A stretch of 64,000 nucleotides of DNA, from contig CP095414.1 of the NCBI GenBank assembly GCA_029541985.1, positions 372,001-436,000 of the forward strand, written 5' to 3'. Below are positions 16,351-26,700 of the stretch, one piece after another (position 1 is the first letter of the stretch; every line of letters starts with the position of its first letter). The notes under the pieces are model-generated. The model was not told where the DNA came from, searched no databases, and worked only from the letters and a program-made list of their open reading frames with translations. Source of the DNA: Bacteroidales bacterium F22 (GTDB lineage: Bacteria > Bacteroidota > Bacteroidia > Bacteroidales > Bacteroidaceae). The position numbers were made by a program, and so were the translations under genes.

Positions 16351-18305
16351 TCTTGTGTCTCCTCCTTATTGATAAATTGGGTTAATGTATTGAGGACTTT
16401 TAATATCCCTCCTACGTTCATGGCAAAACTAATGGCACCACGTCCTTTAAACGGCGGATTGCCATCAAACACTTCAGGTATAGAACCGATACAATGACAA
16501 GACATTTCCTCTTCAAGACCAATCAGATGACGCTCAGCGAAAGAGATTCCACTCAGGCGATACAATTTGAGATAGGCTTGTAAGTAGAAGCCGAGTAACC
16601 ATGGCCACGCCGTACCATTGTGGTAAGCAAAATCTCGTTCGGCTTGTGGTCCTATATAATTCGGGTTATATCCATCACTTTTAGGACTCAAACTCCGGAT
16701 TCCTTTAGGTGTCAATAATTCCCGAGTGATAAAATCAAGTACCTTCTTACGTTGTTTCTTATCCAAAGGAGAATACTCCAAACAAGTAGCAAACAACATA
16801 TTAGGTCTCACACACCAGTTCTTGTCCTCACCATCCACATAATCAAAGAGATAGCCAAATTTATTGAGAAAAGTAAATCTGAAGCTCGCAGCAGTAATTT
16901 CCGCTTGGCTATTTAATCGATGTACTTTTGCTTCTTCATCAGAGAGGGCATATAATTTAGCAACAAAACATAAGGCATTGAAATATAAAGAATTATTCTC
17001 CACCAGATAGCCCGTACGCGGCGTAATCGGTTTGCCATCATGAGTTGCATTCATCCATGATATAGCTTGATTTTTCCCTTCACTAGAGAGCAGTCCATTA
17101 TTGTGAAGGACAATATTTGGATGCTTTCCACTTTGGATATAATCCAGCAAATCTTTAGCCAAATCACCATACCGTTCTAAGCACTGTTCCATGCCCACTT
17201 GCAAGGCATATTGCTGGATGCACCATATAGCCCATAATAAGATATCAGGATGTTCAATCTCATAAATCTTAATGGTCTGAGGCTTATCATCCATAAACTC
17301 TCTAAGTGCCTTTTCGGCAGTCTTCATCACTTTATGAAAAGAATCAATCTCTCCTATAGAAAGTGACATTCCAGGCAAAGAGACGAATAGATCTCGAGCC
17401 CGACATTTAAACCACGGATATCCAGCAATGATATATGTCTCGTCCCCATCTTTACAGAAAAATTGATGAGCACTATTACGAAGACAATTGTAAAAATTAT
17501 TTCGTGGGATACGTGTATCCTCTTCCTTTTGGAAAGTTGTTTTCAGACTACGTGTTTTCGTCTCGGTGATACCAGCAGAAAAGACGATGCTCTCTCCTTT
17601 CTTTATCGGTACTTCGAAATAGCCAGGAACATATAAATCCTCATCGAAGTAATAGCCACGTTCACGCTCTTTGAGATATTCTATCCCCTTATACCAGTCA
17701 GGTTGAGAGACAAAATTGTTCTGTTTGTTCAACTGCATGAACAGTTCAGGATAGCCATCATACATCTTGGTAGAGATGCCATTTTCGACCAAGCGATAAT
17801 CTCTACTCGCCACACTGTTCTCATGGGTATACTCTCTGACACTTCTAAAGGCAAGATACGGTTTAAATCTCAATGTAGTAGCAGAATGCGCATCGACCAA
17901 GGTATATCGAATCAAGATACGATTCTCGTAAGAGACAAATATTTTTTCTTGTTGCAGAATGACTCCACCCACTCTGTAGGTAGTAACTGGTGTTTTTTCA
18001 CTTTCTATACATCGAATATATTTATGTCCATTAGGACTAAAATGATTTCCTTGATACTGATGTAGACCGAGATTAAATTCAGCGCCGTGTTGAATAACAC
18101 TTACATCCAGAGACGACAACAACACATGATTATCATCATCTATTTCTGGTACAGGAATAACCAAAAGACCATGATATTTTCGTGTGTTACAACCGACTAA
18201 AGATGTGCAATGATAAGCTCCAGATCGATTAGCTCTCAACACTTCGCGAGTTAACGATTCCTGCAAATTACCAACCAGGCTCTTATCAAAATATAAATAG
18301 CTCAT
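16347..18305 (-). CDS. Glycogen debranching enzyme (amylo-alpha-1,6-glucosidase type)
   Basis: A 652-residue enzyme of the bacterial debranching family. The start at 18305 (MSYLYFDKSLVGNLQESLTREVL) is chosen over a frame that runs 44 codons further because family members begin here and a promoter-like element and hairpin lie in that extension. The N-terminal domain has SLVGCNTRKYHGLLVIP. The C-terminal (alpha/alpha)6 GDE domain (from about 290) has WCIQQYALQVG, NRTGYLVENNSLYFNAL-like TPRTGYLVENNSLYFNALCF, and PQAERDFAYHNGTAWPWLLGF, the conserved catalytic-face motif. It trims alpha-1,6 branches of glycogen. It is first in the operon with the glycosyltransferase and GH57 protein. Confidence 0.9.
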   Translation of the reverse strand: MSYLYFDKSLVGNLQESLTREVLRANRSGAYHCTSLVGCNTRKYHGLLVIPVPEIDDDNHVLLSSLDVSVIQHGAEFNLGLHQYQGNHFSPNGHKYIRCIESEKTPVTTYRVGGVILQQEKIFVSYENRILIRYTLVDAHSATTLRFKPYLAFRSVREYTHENSVASRDYRLVENGISTKMYDGYPELFMQLNKQNNFVSQPDWYKGIEYLKERERGYYFDEDLYVPGYFEVPIKKGESIVFSAGITETKTRSLKTTFQKEEDTRIPRNNFYNCLRNSAHQFFCKDGDETYIIAGYPWFKCRARDLFVSLPGMSLSIGEIDSFHKVMKTAEKALREFMDDKPQTIKIYEIEHPDILLWAIWCIQQYALQVGMEQCLERYGDLAKDLLDYIQSGKHPNIVLHNNGLLSSEGKNQAISWMNATHDGKPITPRTGYLVENNSLYFNALCFVAKLYALSDEEAKVHRLNSQAEITAASFRFTFLNKFGYLFDYVDGEDKNWCVRPNMLFATCLEYSPLDKKQRKKVLDFITRELLTPKGIRSLSPKSDGYNPNYIGPQAERDFAYHNGTAWPWLLGFYLQAYLKLYRLSGISFAERHLIGLEEEMSCHCIGSIPEVFDGNPPFKGRGAISFAMNVGGILKVLNTLTQFINKEETQE

Positions 18306-18343
18306 GGATATTATTTTTAGCGATTTGTAAATAGATAAATTTA

Positions 18344-18382
18344 AGAAATACCATATGTACACGAAGTGCATATGGTATTTCT
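18344..18382 (-). promoter_or_regulatory. Stem-loop at the 5' end of the glycogen operon transcript
   Basis: A perfect 14-base inverted repeat (AGAAATACCATATG and its complement) with an 11-base loop lies 38 bases upstream of the debranching-enzyme start. A TATCTTTG promoter element on the minus strand abuts it (18383-18390), so the hairpin would form the very start of the mRNA. No T-run follows, so it is not a plain terminator. Confidence 0.6.
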
Positions 18383-18390
18383 CAAAGATA
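18383..18390 (-). promoter_or_regulatory. Promoter -7 element for glycogen operon
   Basis: TATCTTTG on the minus strand fits TAnnTTTG. No clear -33 box is present. Confidence 0.5.
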
Positions 18391-18502
18391 GTAATATATT
18401 TTAAACTATCCATTATACAGCTAAAAAAAAGGCACAATAATTTACATATTTAAATGTAATATGTATCCTATAAAAGCTAAATCAAATCAGCTTCATCTCA
18501 TG

Positions 18503-19120
18503 CTAGTGTTGCAAGGCATTGAGATGAGCCAATAATTGGGTAATATTTGCCGTAAAGAGTCTTACGGAAATAGCGATCAGAATGATTCCAAAGAACTTAC
18601 GGATAATATAGATACCCCCTACTCCTAAGAATCGTTGAATAATACTAGTCACTTTAACAACGAAATACACCCATAACATATTGAAGAACAATGCCAACAA
18701 TATATTTAAAGGAGCAAATTCAGCACGTAAAGACAATAGAGCAGTGAAAGCGCCAGGTCCGGCTAGCAAAGGAAAGACAAGAGGAACTAACGTAGCCTCC
18801 TTAATCGGTCCTTGATTTTTGAATATGACTACATCAAGAAGCATCTCCAAGGCCATTAAGAAAATGACGATGGCACCAGCAACAGCAAATGACTCAATAT
18901 CCACGTGGAATAATTTCAAGACTAAATCACCAGCATAAAAAAAGATAAGTAACAACGCAAAAGAAATAAGGGTTGCCTTATTTGCATTCACTTCACGTCC
19001 CGCTTGCTTTAAATTAAGGATAATTGGAATGGAACCAATGATATCAATTACAGCGAACAAGACGATAAATGCACTACCAAATTGTTGGAAGTCAAAACTT
19101 CTCCATAGATTTTCTAACAT
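18503..19120 (-). CDS. MarC family membrane protein
   Basis: A 205-residue membrane protein with six hydrophobic helices that fills nearly its whole length. The early motif FIVLFAVIDIIGSIPIILNLK and the later FPLLAGPGAFTALLSL mark the MarC (UPF0056) family. Despite the name, the role of this family is unknown; a link to multiple antibiotic resistance was withdrawn in E. coli. It is a single gene, divergent from the Crp/Fnr-family regulator next door. Confidence 0.88.
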   Translation of the reverse strand: MLENLWRSFDFQQFGSAFIVLFAVIDIIGSIPIILNLKQAGREVNANKATLISFALLLIFFYAGDLVLKLFHVDIESFAVAGAIVIFLMALEMLLDVVIFKNQGPIKEATLVPLVFPLLAGPGAFTALLSLRAEFAPLNILLALFFNMLWVYFVVKVTSIIQRFLGVGGIYIIRKFFGIILIAISVRLFTANITQLLAHLNALQH

Positions 19121-19148
19121 AGCTATTTTTACAGTTTACGATACTGCG

Positions 19149-19156
19149 CAAAGATA
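19149..19156 (-). promoter_or_regulatory. Promoter -7 element for marC
   Basis: TATCTTTG on the minus strand, 28 bases before the marC start, fits TAnnTTTG. Confidence 0.5.
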
Positions 19157-19230
19157 GCTGAAAAATGGAGAATATGAAATATTTTATCAAAAAGTATCAA
19201 AAAAAGCAGCCAACTGCTCAAAAAAAAATG

Positions 19231-19238
19231 TATATTTG
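19231..19238 (+). promoter_or_regulatory. Promoter -7 element for the Crp/Fnr regulator
   Basis: TATATTTG, 34 bases before the ATG at 19273, fits TAnnTTTG. Confidence 0.5.
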
Positions 19239-19272
19239 CTAAACATAATCGTAAGTCACAAAATATTGAAAT

Positions 19273-19989
19273 ATGAGAACTAAAGAAGAATGGAGAAAAG
19301 CAAAGCCAAATTCTATGTTTCATCGGTTAATAGAATTACCTATTTTGCAAGGGATTAATTTAGATAACCTAGAGGAAATACTCGCACAAGTACCTTTACA
19401 TTTCGAGACATTCGAACCCAATAAGGTCATGTTTAAACAAGGTGATCCCTGCAACGGTATTAGTTTCGTTTTGAACGGAAAGTTTACGGTAACCCACAAG
19501 GAAGAGAAAGACCGCTATGCTATTACAGAAGAATTTGAAAATAATTTCACTATAGAACCTACATCAATGTTTGGATTGAAATCCGAATATTTTTCGACGT
19601 ACAAATCTCTGACAGAGGTTCATGTCTTGACGATAGAAAAGCTCAATTTCTTATTGCTCCTAAGTAAGTTTACAATCATACAGATGAATGTGTTCAATAT
19701 GATGAATGCACGTACTCAGATTGTTCAAAAAAGAAACTGGCTAATTTCACCCAACGATATCGGACAACGGATGGTTCATTTCATCAGGTGCCGATTAGAG
19801 AAGCCTGAAGGCGCTAAAACCATTTCGGTTTCATTCCGTACTTTGGGTAAATTGCTCAACTCTAGTCATATAACTGTAGCCATGATAGCCAAGGAATGGG
19901 AAAGATACGATTTAGCTCAGTTATCTAGCAAAACCATTTACATTCCTGATATTGAAAGATTGCGTGCAGCAGTTATGGGGGAAGAATAA
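19273..19989 (+). CDS. Crp/Fnr family transcription regulator
   Basis: A 238-residue regulator. Residues about 15-130 form a cyclic-nucleotide-binding-like beta roll (VMFKQGDPCNGISFVLNGKFTV is the glycine-containing core), then a long dimer helix, then a winged helix-turn-helix around 170-225 (RTLGKLLNSSHITVAMIAKEWE). The usual ligand-contact motif of true cAMP receptors is not clear and there is no Cys cluster as in FNR, so the signal is unknown. It is a single gene between marC and guaA. Confidence 0.85.
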   Translation: MRTKEEWRKAKPNSMFHRLIELPILQGINLDNLEEILAQVPLHFETFEPNKVMFKQGDPCNGISFVLNGKFTVTHKEEKDRYAITEEFENNFTIEPTSMFGLKSEYFSTYKSLTEVHVLTIEKLNFLLLLSKFTIIQMNVFNMMNARTQIVQKRNWLISPNDIGQRMVHFIRCRLEKPEGAKTISVSFRTLGKLLNSSHITVAMIAKEWERYDLAQLSSKTIYIPDIERLRAAVMGEE

Positions 19990-20054
19990 AAAAAATAATA
20001 TAAATCAGTTGGTTCCAGTGATATCGCAATTTATGTAACCTTCTGAGTAAACAT

Positions 20055-20096
20055 AACTAAGGGGTGTATTTCAAAAATGAAATGCACCCCTTAGTT
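20055..20096. terminator. Bidirectional terminator, Crp/Fnr gene and guaA
   Basis: An 18-base inverted repeat (AACTAAGGGGTGTATTTC against GAAATGCACCCCTTAGTT, one G-T type mismatch) with an A-rich 6-base loop sits between the convergent genes. Confidence 0.85.
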
Positions 20097-20114
20097 TATA
20101 TAGTAGTCAGTCGA

Positions 20115-21638
20115 CTATTCCCATTCAATAGTTGCAGGTGGCTTAGACGAAATATCGTACGTCACTCTATTTACCCCTTTGACTTTGTTTATGATATCGT
20201 TAGATACTTTTCCCAAGAATTCATAAGGTAAATGACACCAGTCAGCAGTCATACCATCAGTAGAAGATACAGCACGAAGAGCCACAGCCTGTTCATAGGT
20301 ACGCTCATCCCCCATCACTCCTACACTTTGTACAGGAAGTAATATAGTACCCGCTTGCCAAACTTGGTCATACAAGCCATTGTCCTTCAATCCTTGAATA
20401 AAGATATAATCCGCCTCTTGCAAAGTCTTAACCTTTTCACGAGTGACATCTCCTAGGATACGTACTCCTAATCCAGGTCCAGGAAACGGATGACGAGAAA
20501 TGAGATGCTTCGGCATCCCCAATTCCGTACCCACTCTTCTAACCTCATCTTTAAATAACAATTTGAGTGGCTCACAAAGTTTAAGATTCATCTTCTCAGG
20601 CAATCCACCTACATTGTGGTGGCTTTTGATAATCGTCCCCGTGATAGATAACGATTCGATGCGGTCAGGATAAATTGTTCCTTGAGCCAACCATTTCGCA
20701 TCAGTAATTTTCTGTGCTTCCTGGTCAAATACATCAATAAAACCAGACCCAATAATCTTACGTTTCTGCTCCGGTTCTGAAACCCCTTCCAATGCACTAA
20801 AGAACTGGTCACTAGCGTCTACGCCAATCACATTAAGTCCTAAGCCTTCATAGTCACGCATCACGTCACTAAATTCATTTTTACGAAGCAATCCGTGGTC
20901 AACAAAGATACACGTCAAGTTCTTACCAATAGCTCTGTGGAGCAAAACTGCAGCGACAGAACTATCGACTCCACCGCTCAATCCTAAGATGACACGATCG
21001 TTGCCAAGTTCAGCTTTCAATTCACTCACCGTAGTCTCGATGAAGCTAGCAGGAGACCAATCCTGTTTACAACCACAAATACCAACGACGAAATTGCTCA
21101 ATATCTGTGTACCACAAGTCGTATGGAAAACCTCAGGATGAAACTGTACACCCCACACCTTTTGATTCTCGAGTTGATAAGCAGCGCATTCTACTTCATC
21201 AGTAGAAGCGATTATTTCGAAAAAGTCAGGAACCTTAGTGATTGTATCCCCATGGCTCATCCACACTTGATCTCCAACATTAACCCCCTCAAGGAGTTGG
21301 TTCTTATTGTTTAGTTTTGCAAGTTTCGCACGACCATACTCACGAGTCTTAGCAGGTTCAACCTGTCCACCGTTTGTATAAGCAATATATTGCGCTCCAT
21401 AGCAAATAGACATGATAGGTAATTTACCTTGGATCTTACTTAAATCCACTTTGAAAGCTCGTTCGTCATAGACGGAGAAAGGGCTACCAGACAATATCAC
21501 GCCCTTGACACTAGGGTCATCGAAAGGGAACTTGTTGTAGGGTACAATCTCGCAATACGTGTTTAGTTCTCTTACACGACGACCTATTAGTTGTGTGGTC
21601 TGTGAACCAAAATCAAGGATAATAATCTTTTCCTGCAT
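20115..21638 (-). CDS. guaA: GMP synthase (glutamine-hydrolysing)
   Basis: A 507-residue enzyme that converts XMP to GMP with glutamine and ATP. The N-terminal class I amidotransferase domain has the nucleophile in [10 protein letters not shown] (C79) and the His-Glu pair in [10 protein letters not shown]. The ATP pyrophosphatase domain has the P-loop [13 protein letters not shown]. The C-terminal dimerisation domain ends [16 protein letters not shown], as in other GuaA proteins. Length is standard. A promoter element lies about 120 bases upstream in the gap shared with gapA. Confidence 0.97.
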   Translation of the reverse strand: MQEKIIILDFGSQTTQLIGRRVRELNTYCEIVPYNKFPFDDPSVKGVILSGSPFSVYDERAFKVDLSKIQGKLPIMSICYGAQYIAYTNGGQVEPAKTREYGRAKLAKLNNKNQLLEGVNVGDQVWMSHGDTITKVPDFFEIIASTDEVECAAYQLENQKVWGVQFHPEVFHTTCGTQILSNFVVGICGCKQDWSPASFIETTVSELKAELGNDRVILGLSGGVDSSVAAVLLHRAIGKNLTCIFVDHGLLRKNEFSDVMRDYEGLGLNVIGVDASDQFFSALEGVSEPEQKRKIIGSGFIDVFDQEAQKITDAKWLAQGTIYPDRIESLSITGTIIKSHHNVGGLPEKMNLKLCEPLKLLFKDEVRRVGTELGMPKHLISRHPFPGPGLGVRILGDVTREKVKTLQEADYIFIQGLKDNGLYDQVWQAGTILLPVQSVGVMGDERTYEQAVALRAVSSTDGMTADWCHLPYEFLGKVSNDIINKVKGVNRVTYDISSKPPATIEWE

Positions 21639-21756
21639 AGTTATTGTATAAAATAGAATATAATTATCGATTCTTTTTTGAATCCTTTTTGTTAAAAAAC
21701 GCTTGTTAAAGAGCTATGAATTCAATTCTTCTTTTGGACAACTCCTTCGACGCTGA

Positions 21757-21764
21757 CAAAGATA
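21757..21764 (-). promoter_or_regulatory. Promoter -7 element for guaA
   Basis: TATCTTTG on the minus strand fits TAnnTTTG. It gives a leader of about 115 bases. Confidence 0.55.
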
Positions 21765-21855
21765 GTTATTTTTTTATGACTTTTAAAATGACAAGAATGA
21801 ATTCATCTTTTTTATAGCTATATATTCTGACTATAGGTTAGTTTTTCACGATTTC

Positions 21856-21887
21856 TTTGTCAGATTCAAATCATTTTTGTAATTTTG
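21856..21887 (+). promoter_or_regulatory. Promoter of gapA
   Basis: TTTG (21856-21859), 20 bases, TAATTTTG (21880-21887) match both Bacteroidota boxes with ideal spacing. It lies about 200 bases before the gapA start. Confidence 0.75.
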
Positions 21888-22031
21888 CAGCGAAAGTATG
21901 GGATATGTTTAATAACACTGTTGTTGATACATAAAATGCTATGTGTACATAGCAAAAAGAGGTCATTAAAAAGCCAATTTTGAAATGTACCTAAACAAAT
22001 CACAGTTATATCAAGCATCTGTACAATATAA

Positions 22032-23096
<1,065 letters not shown>

Positions 23097-23129
23097 TCAT
23101 TTGATTAACATCGAAAGATTATAAAATAG

Positions 23130-23166
23130 AGAGAGGATATGTCTGATGACTATCCTCTCTTTTTTT
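23130..23166 (+). terminator. Terminator of gapA
   Basis: AGAGAGGATA pairs with TATCCTCTCT across an 11-base loop, followed by a run of T. Confidence 0.9.
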
Positions 23167-23700
23167 ATGTCTTTATGAAGTTAGCATTTTGATAATCAAA
23201 ATGCTAAAAGACAATCATTTTGATTTGTCTCATCGTGATGCATCATCAGATTTTTAGGTGTAAGCCTTTTAGTCAGAAATAGGATATCTGCAAATAAGGA
23301 TTAAATTTCTGATAAAAAAGCCTGTTTCTCTCCAGAAAATACGAAGTCTTATTCTTCCAACCATAGGGCTTAACACAAGTAAAACTTAAGTCCCTCTATG
23401 GTAACGACCCATCGTTATCAAAAAAATCAGACTCAGTTACTCTTTCCTTTTTTGTTACGACAATCAAAATATCAGGCATAAGCCAAGAATCACCCATTTA
23501 AGCTCTTTCTAGAGCATTTCGTCCGGAGATGGATGAACCCGTTCAAACAAGGGATTTAAGATTCCTAAATCCACGACTAGCAATCAGCTGTTTCATCATT
23601 TGACTAAATGATTAAGATTAGAGCAAATGTTTAACATTATGACAATCGTCGAGCAAGTGAGCAAGGACGCATTAGTTTCTCAAAAAAAAAGAATCAAAAA
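23167..23700. other. Non-coding region with many inverted repeats
   Basis: No ORF of note lies on either strand here. At least six inverted repeats are visible: 23181-23207 (TTAGCATTTTGA-TAA-TCAAAATGCTAA), 23273-23312 (TCAGAAAT and ATTTCTGA), 23361-23401 (CCATAG...CTATGG with further internal pairing), 23402-23417 (TAACGA-CCCA-TCGTTA), 23552-23572 (GGATTTA and TAAATCC) and 23595-23612 (ATCATTT-GACT-AAATGAT). The region could hold a structured RNA, but I match it to no known family and see no clear promoter for it. Confidence 0.45.
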
Positions 23701-23713
23701 AATGAAAGATTTA

Positions 23714-23744
23714 TTGCATATTCAATAAATACTTTATACATTTG
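23714..23744 (+). promoter_or_regulatory. Promoter of the trp operon
   Basis: TTG (23714-23716), 20 bases, TACATTTG (23737-23744) match the Bacteroidota promoter. It lies about 40 bases before the leader-peptide start. Confidence 0.7.
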
Positions 23745-23781
23745 TCCCATTCATATAACAAAGAGTAACTAAAAAAGAAGA

Positions 23782-23871
23782 ATGTCTAACAATTTGACAA
23801 ATAATATGTATTGGTGGCGCCGCTCATTAAACCTATTTCGTAAGGAGTCGGACCATTCGTCATATCTATAA
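23782..23871 (+). CDS. trpL: trp operon leader peptide
   Basis: A 29-codon ORF starting MSNNLTNNMYWWRRSLNLF, with two adjacent Trp codons (TGGTGG) at codons 11-12, preceded by Met and Tyr and followed by two Arg CGC codons. It lies just after the trp promoter and 39 bases before a strong terminator ahead of trpB. Tandem Trp codons at this place are the hallmark of ribosome-mediated attenuation: stalling at low Trp-tRNA would prevent the terminator from forming. An A/G-rich stretch (AAAAAAGAAGA) precedes the ATG. Confidence 0.85.
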   Translation: MSNNLTNNMYWWRRSLNLFRKESDHSSYL

Positions 23872-23910
23872 ATCAACAACAGTTAGTCTAATTTAGTCAA
23901 GATATTGAAA

Positions 23911-23948
23911 GAAGCCCCGTCGTACTTACGACGGGGCTTCTTTTTTTT
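23911..23948 (+). terminator. Attenuator terminator of the trp operon
   Basis: A perfect 14-base inverted repeat (GAAGCCCCGTCGTA and its complement, minimal loop) is followed by eight T. It lies 39 bases after the leader-peptide stop and 70 bases before trpB. It is far stronger than needed for read-through, so it must be regulated. I could not find a convincing competing antiterminator helix by eye. Confidence 0.9.
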
Positions 23949-24018
23949 AAGGAGATAAATGGTCAGGATATCGAGTGATTATAATAACGGAAAATAAATG
24001 AATTAAATATATTGTACG

Positions 24019-25245
24019 ATGAACGAACAAAAAACAAAAAAGTCCTATTTAGTTGATGCTGAAGGTTATTACGGTGAATTCGGCGGTGCTTATATCCCTG
24101 AGATACTAAACAAATGTGTCACAGATCTCCGAAACGTGTATCTAGATATCATTCAGGATGACGCATTCCAAAAAGAATATAACCAACTGCTTCGTGACTA
24201 TGTAGGTCGCCCCTCTCCTTTGTATTTAGCCAAACGCTTGTCTGCTAGATACGGTGGACGCATCTATCTCAAACGTGAAGACCTAAACCATACTGGTGCT
24301 CATAAGATAAATAATACCATCGGTCAGATATTGATTGCACGTCGTATGGGCAAAACCCGTATCATTGCTGAAACAGGTGCTGGTCAACATGGAGTCGCTA
24401 CGGCGACGGTATGTGCTCTGATGAATATGGAATGTATCGTCTATATGGGGAAACTCGATGTCGAACGTCAACAGGTCAATGTGCAGCGCATGAAGATGCT
24501 AGGAGCAACGGTCATCCCAGTGACCTCTGGTAATATGACCCTAAAAGATGCGACCAACGAGGCTATCAGAGATTGGGTCTGTCATCCTGAAGATACATTC
24601 TATATCATTGGAAGTACTGTAGGCCCCCATCCATATCCAGATATGGTGGCTCGTCTGCAAAGTGTCATCAGCAAAGAAATCAAAGGACAAATGATGGAAA
24701 AAGAAGGACGCGATACACCGGACTATCTCATCGCTTGTGTGGGAGGTGGGTCCAATGCGGCAGGTACAATATACCACTATGTAGATGATGAGAAAGTGAA
24801 AATCATACTTACTGAAGCAGGTGGAAAAGGGATAGACACGGAATTGACCGCGGCGAGTATCTCTCTGGGTCTAGAAGGAATCATTCATGGGAGCAAGACG
24901 ATACTACTTCAAGATGCTGATGGACAAATTCAAGAACCCTACTCCATATCTGCTGGATTGGATTACCCTGGGGTAGGCCCATTTCATGCAAACTTAGCTG
25001 CCCACAAACGGGCAAAAGTGATGGTTGTAGATGACGACGAAGCACTTCGTGCAGCTTTTGAATTGACACGTCTTGAAGGCATCATCCCAGCACTCGAATC
25101 AGCACATGCGCTGGGTGTGCTGAATAAAATCCCTCATTTCAAAGATGAGGATGTGGTGGTCATCTGTCTCTCGGGACGCGGAGATAAGGATATTCATACC
25201 TATCTTGATAACCAACAACGTATCGAAAAGAAATACGCAGATTAA
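24019..25245 (+). CDS. trpB: Tryptophan synthase beta chain
   Basis: A 408-residue PLP enzyme that joins indole and serine to make tryptophan in the last step of the pathway. The PLP lysine is in [10 protein letters not shown] (K96), the catalytic Glu in [12 protein letters not shown], the phosphate-binding loop is [11 protein letters not shown], and the C-terminal CLSGRGDKD is present. It is the TrpB1 type that partners TrpA, which is encoded at the far end of the same operon. As first gene it lies directly behind the leader and attenuator. Confidence 0.97.
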   Translation: MNEQKTKKSYLVDAEGYYGEFGGAYIPEILNKCVTDLRNVYLDIIQDDAFQKEYNQLLRDYVGRPSPLYLAKRLSARYGGRIYLKREDLNHTGAHKINNTIGQILIARRMGKTRIIAETGAGQHGVATATVCALMNMECIVYMGKLDVERQQVNVQRMKMLGATVIPVTSGNMTLKDATNEAIRDWVCHPEDTFYIIGSTVGPHPYPDMVARLQSVISKEIKGQMMEKEGRDTPDYLIACVGGGSNAAGTIYHYVDDEKVKIILTEAGGKGIDTELTAASISLGLEGIIHGSKTILLQDADGQIQEPYSISAGLDYPGVGPFHANLAAHKRAKVMVVDDDEALRAAFELTRLEGIIPALESAHALGVLNKIPHFKDEDVVVICLSGRGDKDIHTYLDNQQRIEKKYAD

Positions 25246-25275
25246 TTCCAAACGAAACTTATAACAGCATACGAA

Positions 25276-26685
25276 ATGAAAGAATTTAATTATAAAACAT
25301 ACACCAAGCAATTAATGGCTGACTTGCATACGCCTGTCAGTGTGTATCTCAAAGTACGTGATTTATTTCCACAGAGTGCCTTGCTAGAGGGATCAGACTA
25401 TCAAGAAGGTGCGGATAGTAATTCCTATATAGCTCTAAATCCAATCGGAAGTGTGGGCATCAATCATGGCGAAGCAACCTTGACTTTCCCTGATGGAAAA
25501 GTCACCAAGAAAGAAATCAATACCTCTTACCGGGCAGACAATGCTATCAATGATTTCATCAGCCGATTCGACGTAGAAGGAAAAATGAATGAAGCATGCG
25601 GATTGTATGGATTTACGACTTTCAATGCAGTTCGTTATTTCGAAAATATCTCTATCAAAGATAGTCATGACGAGATGAATGATGCACCTGATATGTTGTA
25701 CGTATTTTTTAAATACGTATTGGTATTTAATCATGAAAATAATCTTTTGACCCTTGTCGAACTCATCCAAGAGGGTGAGACACCTGACTTGAGTGTCATC
25801 GAAGAAGCGCTTAAAAATCGCAATTTTGCTACTTACAATTTCAGAACCCATGGGGAGATGACTTCTCCAATCACAGACCAAGAACACAAAGCTAATGTCC
25901 GCAAAGGGATAGAGCATTGTCTTCGAGGAGATGTTTTTCAAGTGGTCTTGTCGCGCCGATTCATTCAACCTTATCAAGGTGATGACTTCAAAGTATATCG
26001 TGCACTGAGAAGTATCAATCCTTCACCTTACTTATTTTATTTCGATTTTGGTGGATACCGTATCTTCGGTTCATCTCCCGAGACTCATTGTCGTATCGAC
26101 AATAGAACGGCTTATATAGATCCTATCGCTGGTACGACCAAGCGCACAGGAAATAGTGTCGAAGATAAACAATTAGCAGATGCTTTGCTTAAGGACCCTA
26201 AAGAAAATGCAGAACACGTGATGCTAGTGGATTTGGCACGCAATGATTTGAGTCGTAACTGTGACGATGTACGTGTCGTCTTCTACAAAGAACCTCAGTA
26301 TTATAGTCATGTCATCCATCTCGTTAGTCGTGTCAAAGGAACCTTGATGCCTCAAGCAGATCCGATAAAGAGTTTTATCGACACCTTCCCTGCGGGTACT
26401 TTGAGCGGCGCACCTAAAGTCAAAGCCATGCAAATTATCTCTGACTTGGAACCGCATAATAGAGGGGCTTATGGTGGATGCATCGGTTTTATTGGCTTTG
26501 GTGGACAACTCAATCAAGCGATTACGATCCGTACTTTTGTCAGTCGAAATCAAGAATTATGGCTCCAAGCAGGTGGAGGTATTGTAGCCCATTCGGATGA
26601 AGAATACGAACTCCAAGAAGTAAACAACAAACTTGGTGCACTCCGCAAAGCGATAGATTTAGCGGAACAATTAGACGGTGAATAA
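25276..26685 (+). CDS. trpE: Anthranilate synthase component I
   Basis: A 469-residue chorismate-using enzyme that forms anthranilate with ammonia supplied by TrpG. The C-terminal chorismate-binding domain shows FQVVLSRRF, FGSSPETHCRI, IDPIAGTTKRTG, HVMLVDLARNDLSR, FPAGTLSGAPKVKAM and IQAGGGIVAHSD-like LQAGGGIVAHSDEEYE. The N-terminal region carries a feedback-site-like segment (LEGSDYQ, in place of the common LLES motif). It starts 30 bases after trpB and is followed by trpG after 15 bases. Confidence 0.96.
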   Translation: MKEFNYKTYTKQLMADLHTPVSVYLKVRDLFPQSALLEGSDYQEGADSNSYIALNPIGSVGINHGEATLTFPDGKVTKKEINTSYRADNAINDFISRFDVEGKMNEACGLYGFTTFNAVRYFENISIKDSHDEMNDAPDMLYVFFKYVLVFNHENNLLTLVELIQEGETPDLSVIEEALKNRNFATYNFRTHGEMTSPITDQEHKANVRKGIEHCLRGDVFQVVLSRRFIQPYQGDDFKVYRALRSINPSPYLFYFDFGGYRIFGSSPETHCRIDNRTAYIDPIAGTTKRTGNSVEDKQLADALLKDPKENAEHVMLVDLARNDLSRNCDDVRVVFYKEPQYYSHVIHLVSRVKGTLMPQADPIKSFIDTFPAGTLSGAPKVKAMQIISDLEPHNRGAYGGCIGFIGFGGQLNQAITIRTFVSRNQELWLQAGGGIVAHSDEEYELQEVNNKLGALRKAIDLAEQLDGE

Positions 26686-26700
26686 TAAACAATAATCAAG

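Noticed and set aside
18306-18437. An upstream start for the debranching enzyme, adding 44 residues.
   Set aside because: The extension covers the promoter element and the 14-base hairpin, and its residues do not match the family.
23538-23553. A T-loop-like string (GTTCAAAC) that might mark a tRNA gene.
   Set aside because: The flanking bases do not form a 5-base T-stem, and no acceptor or anticodon arms fit around it.
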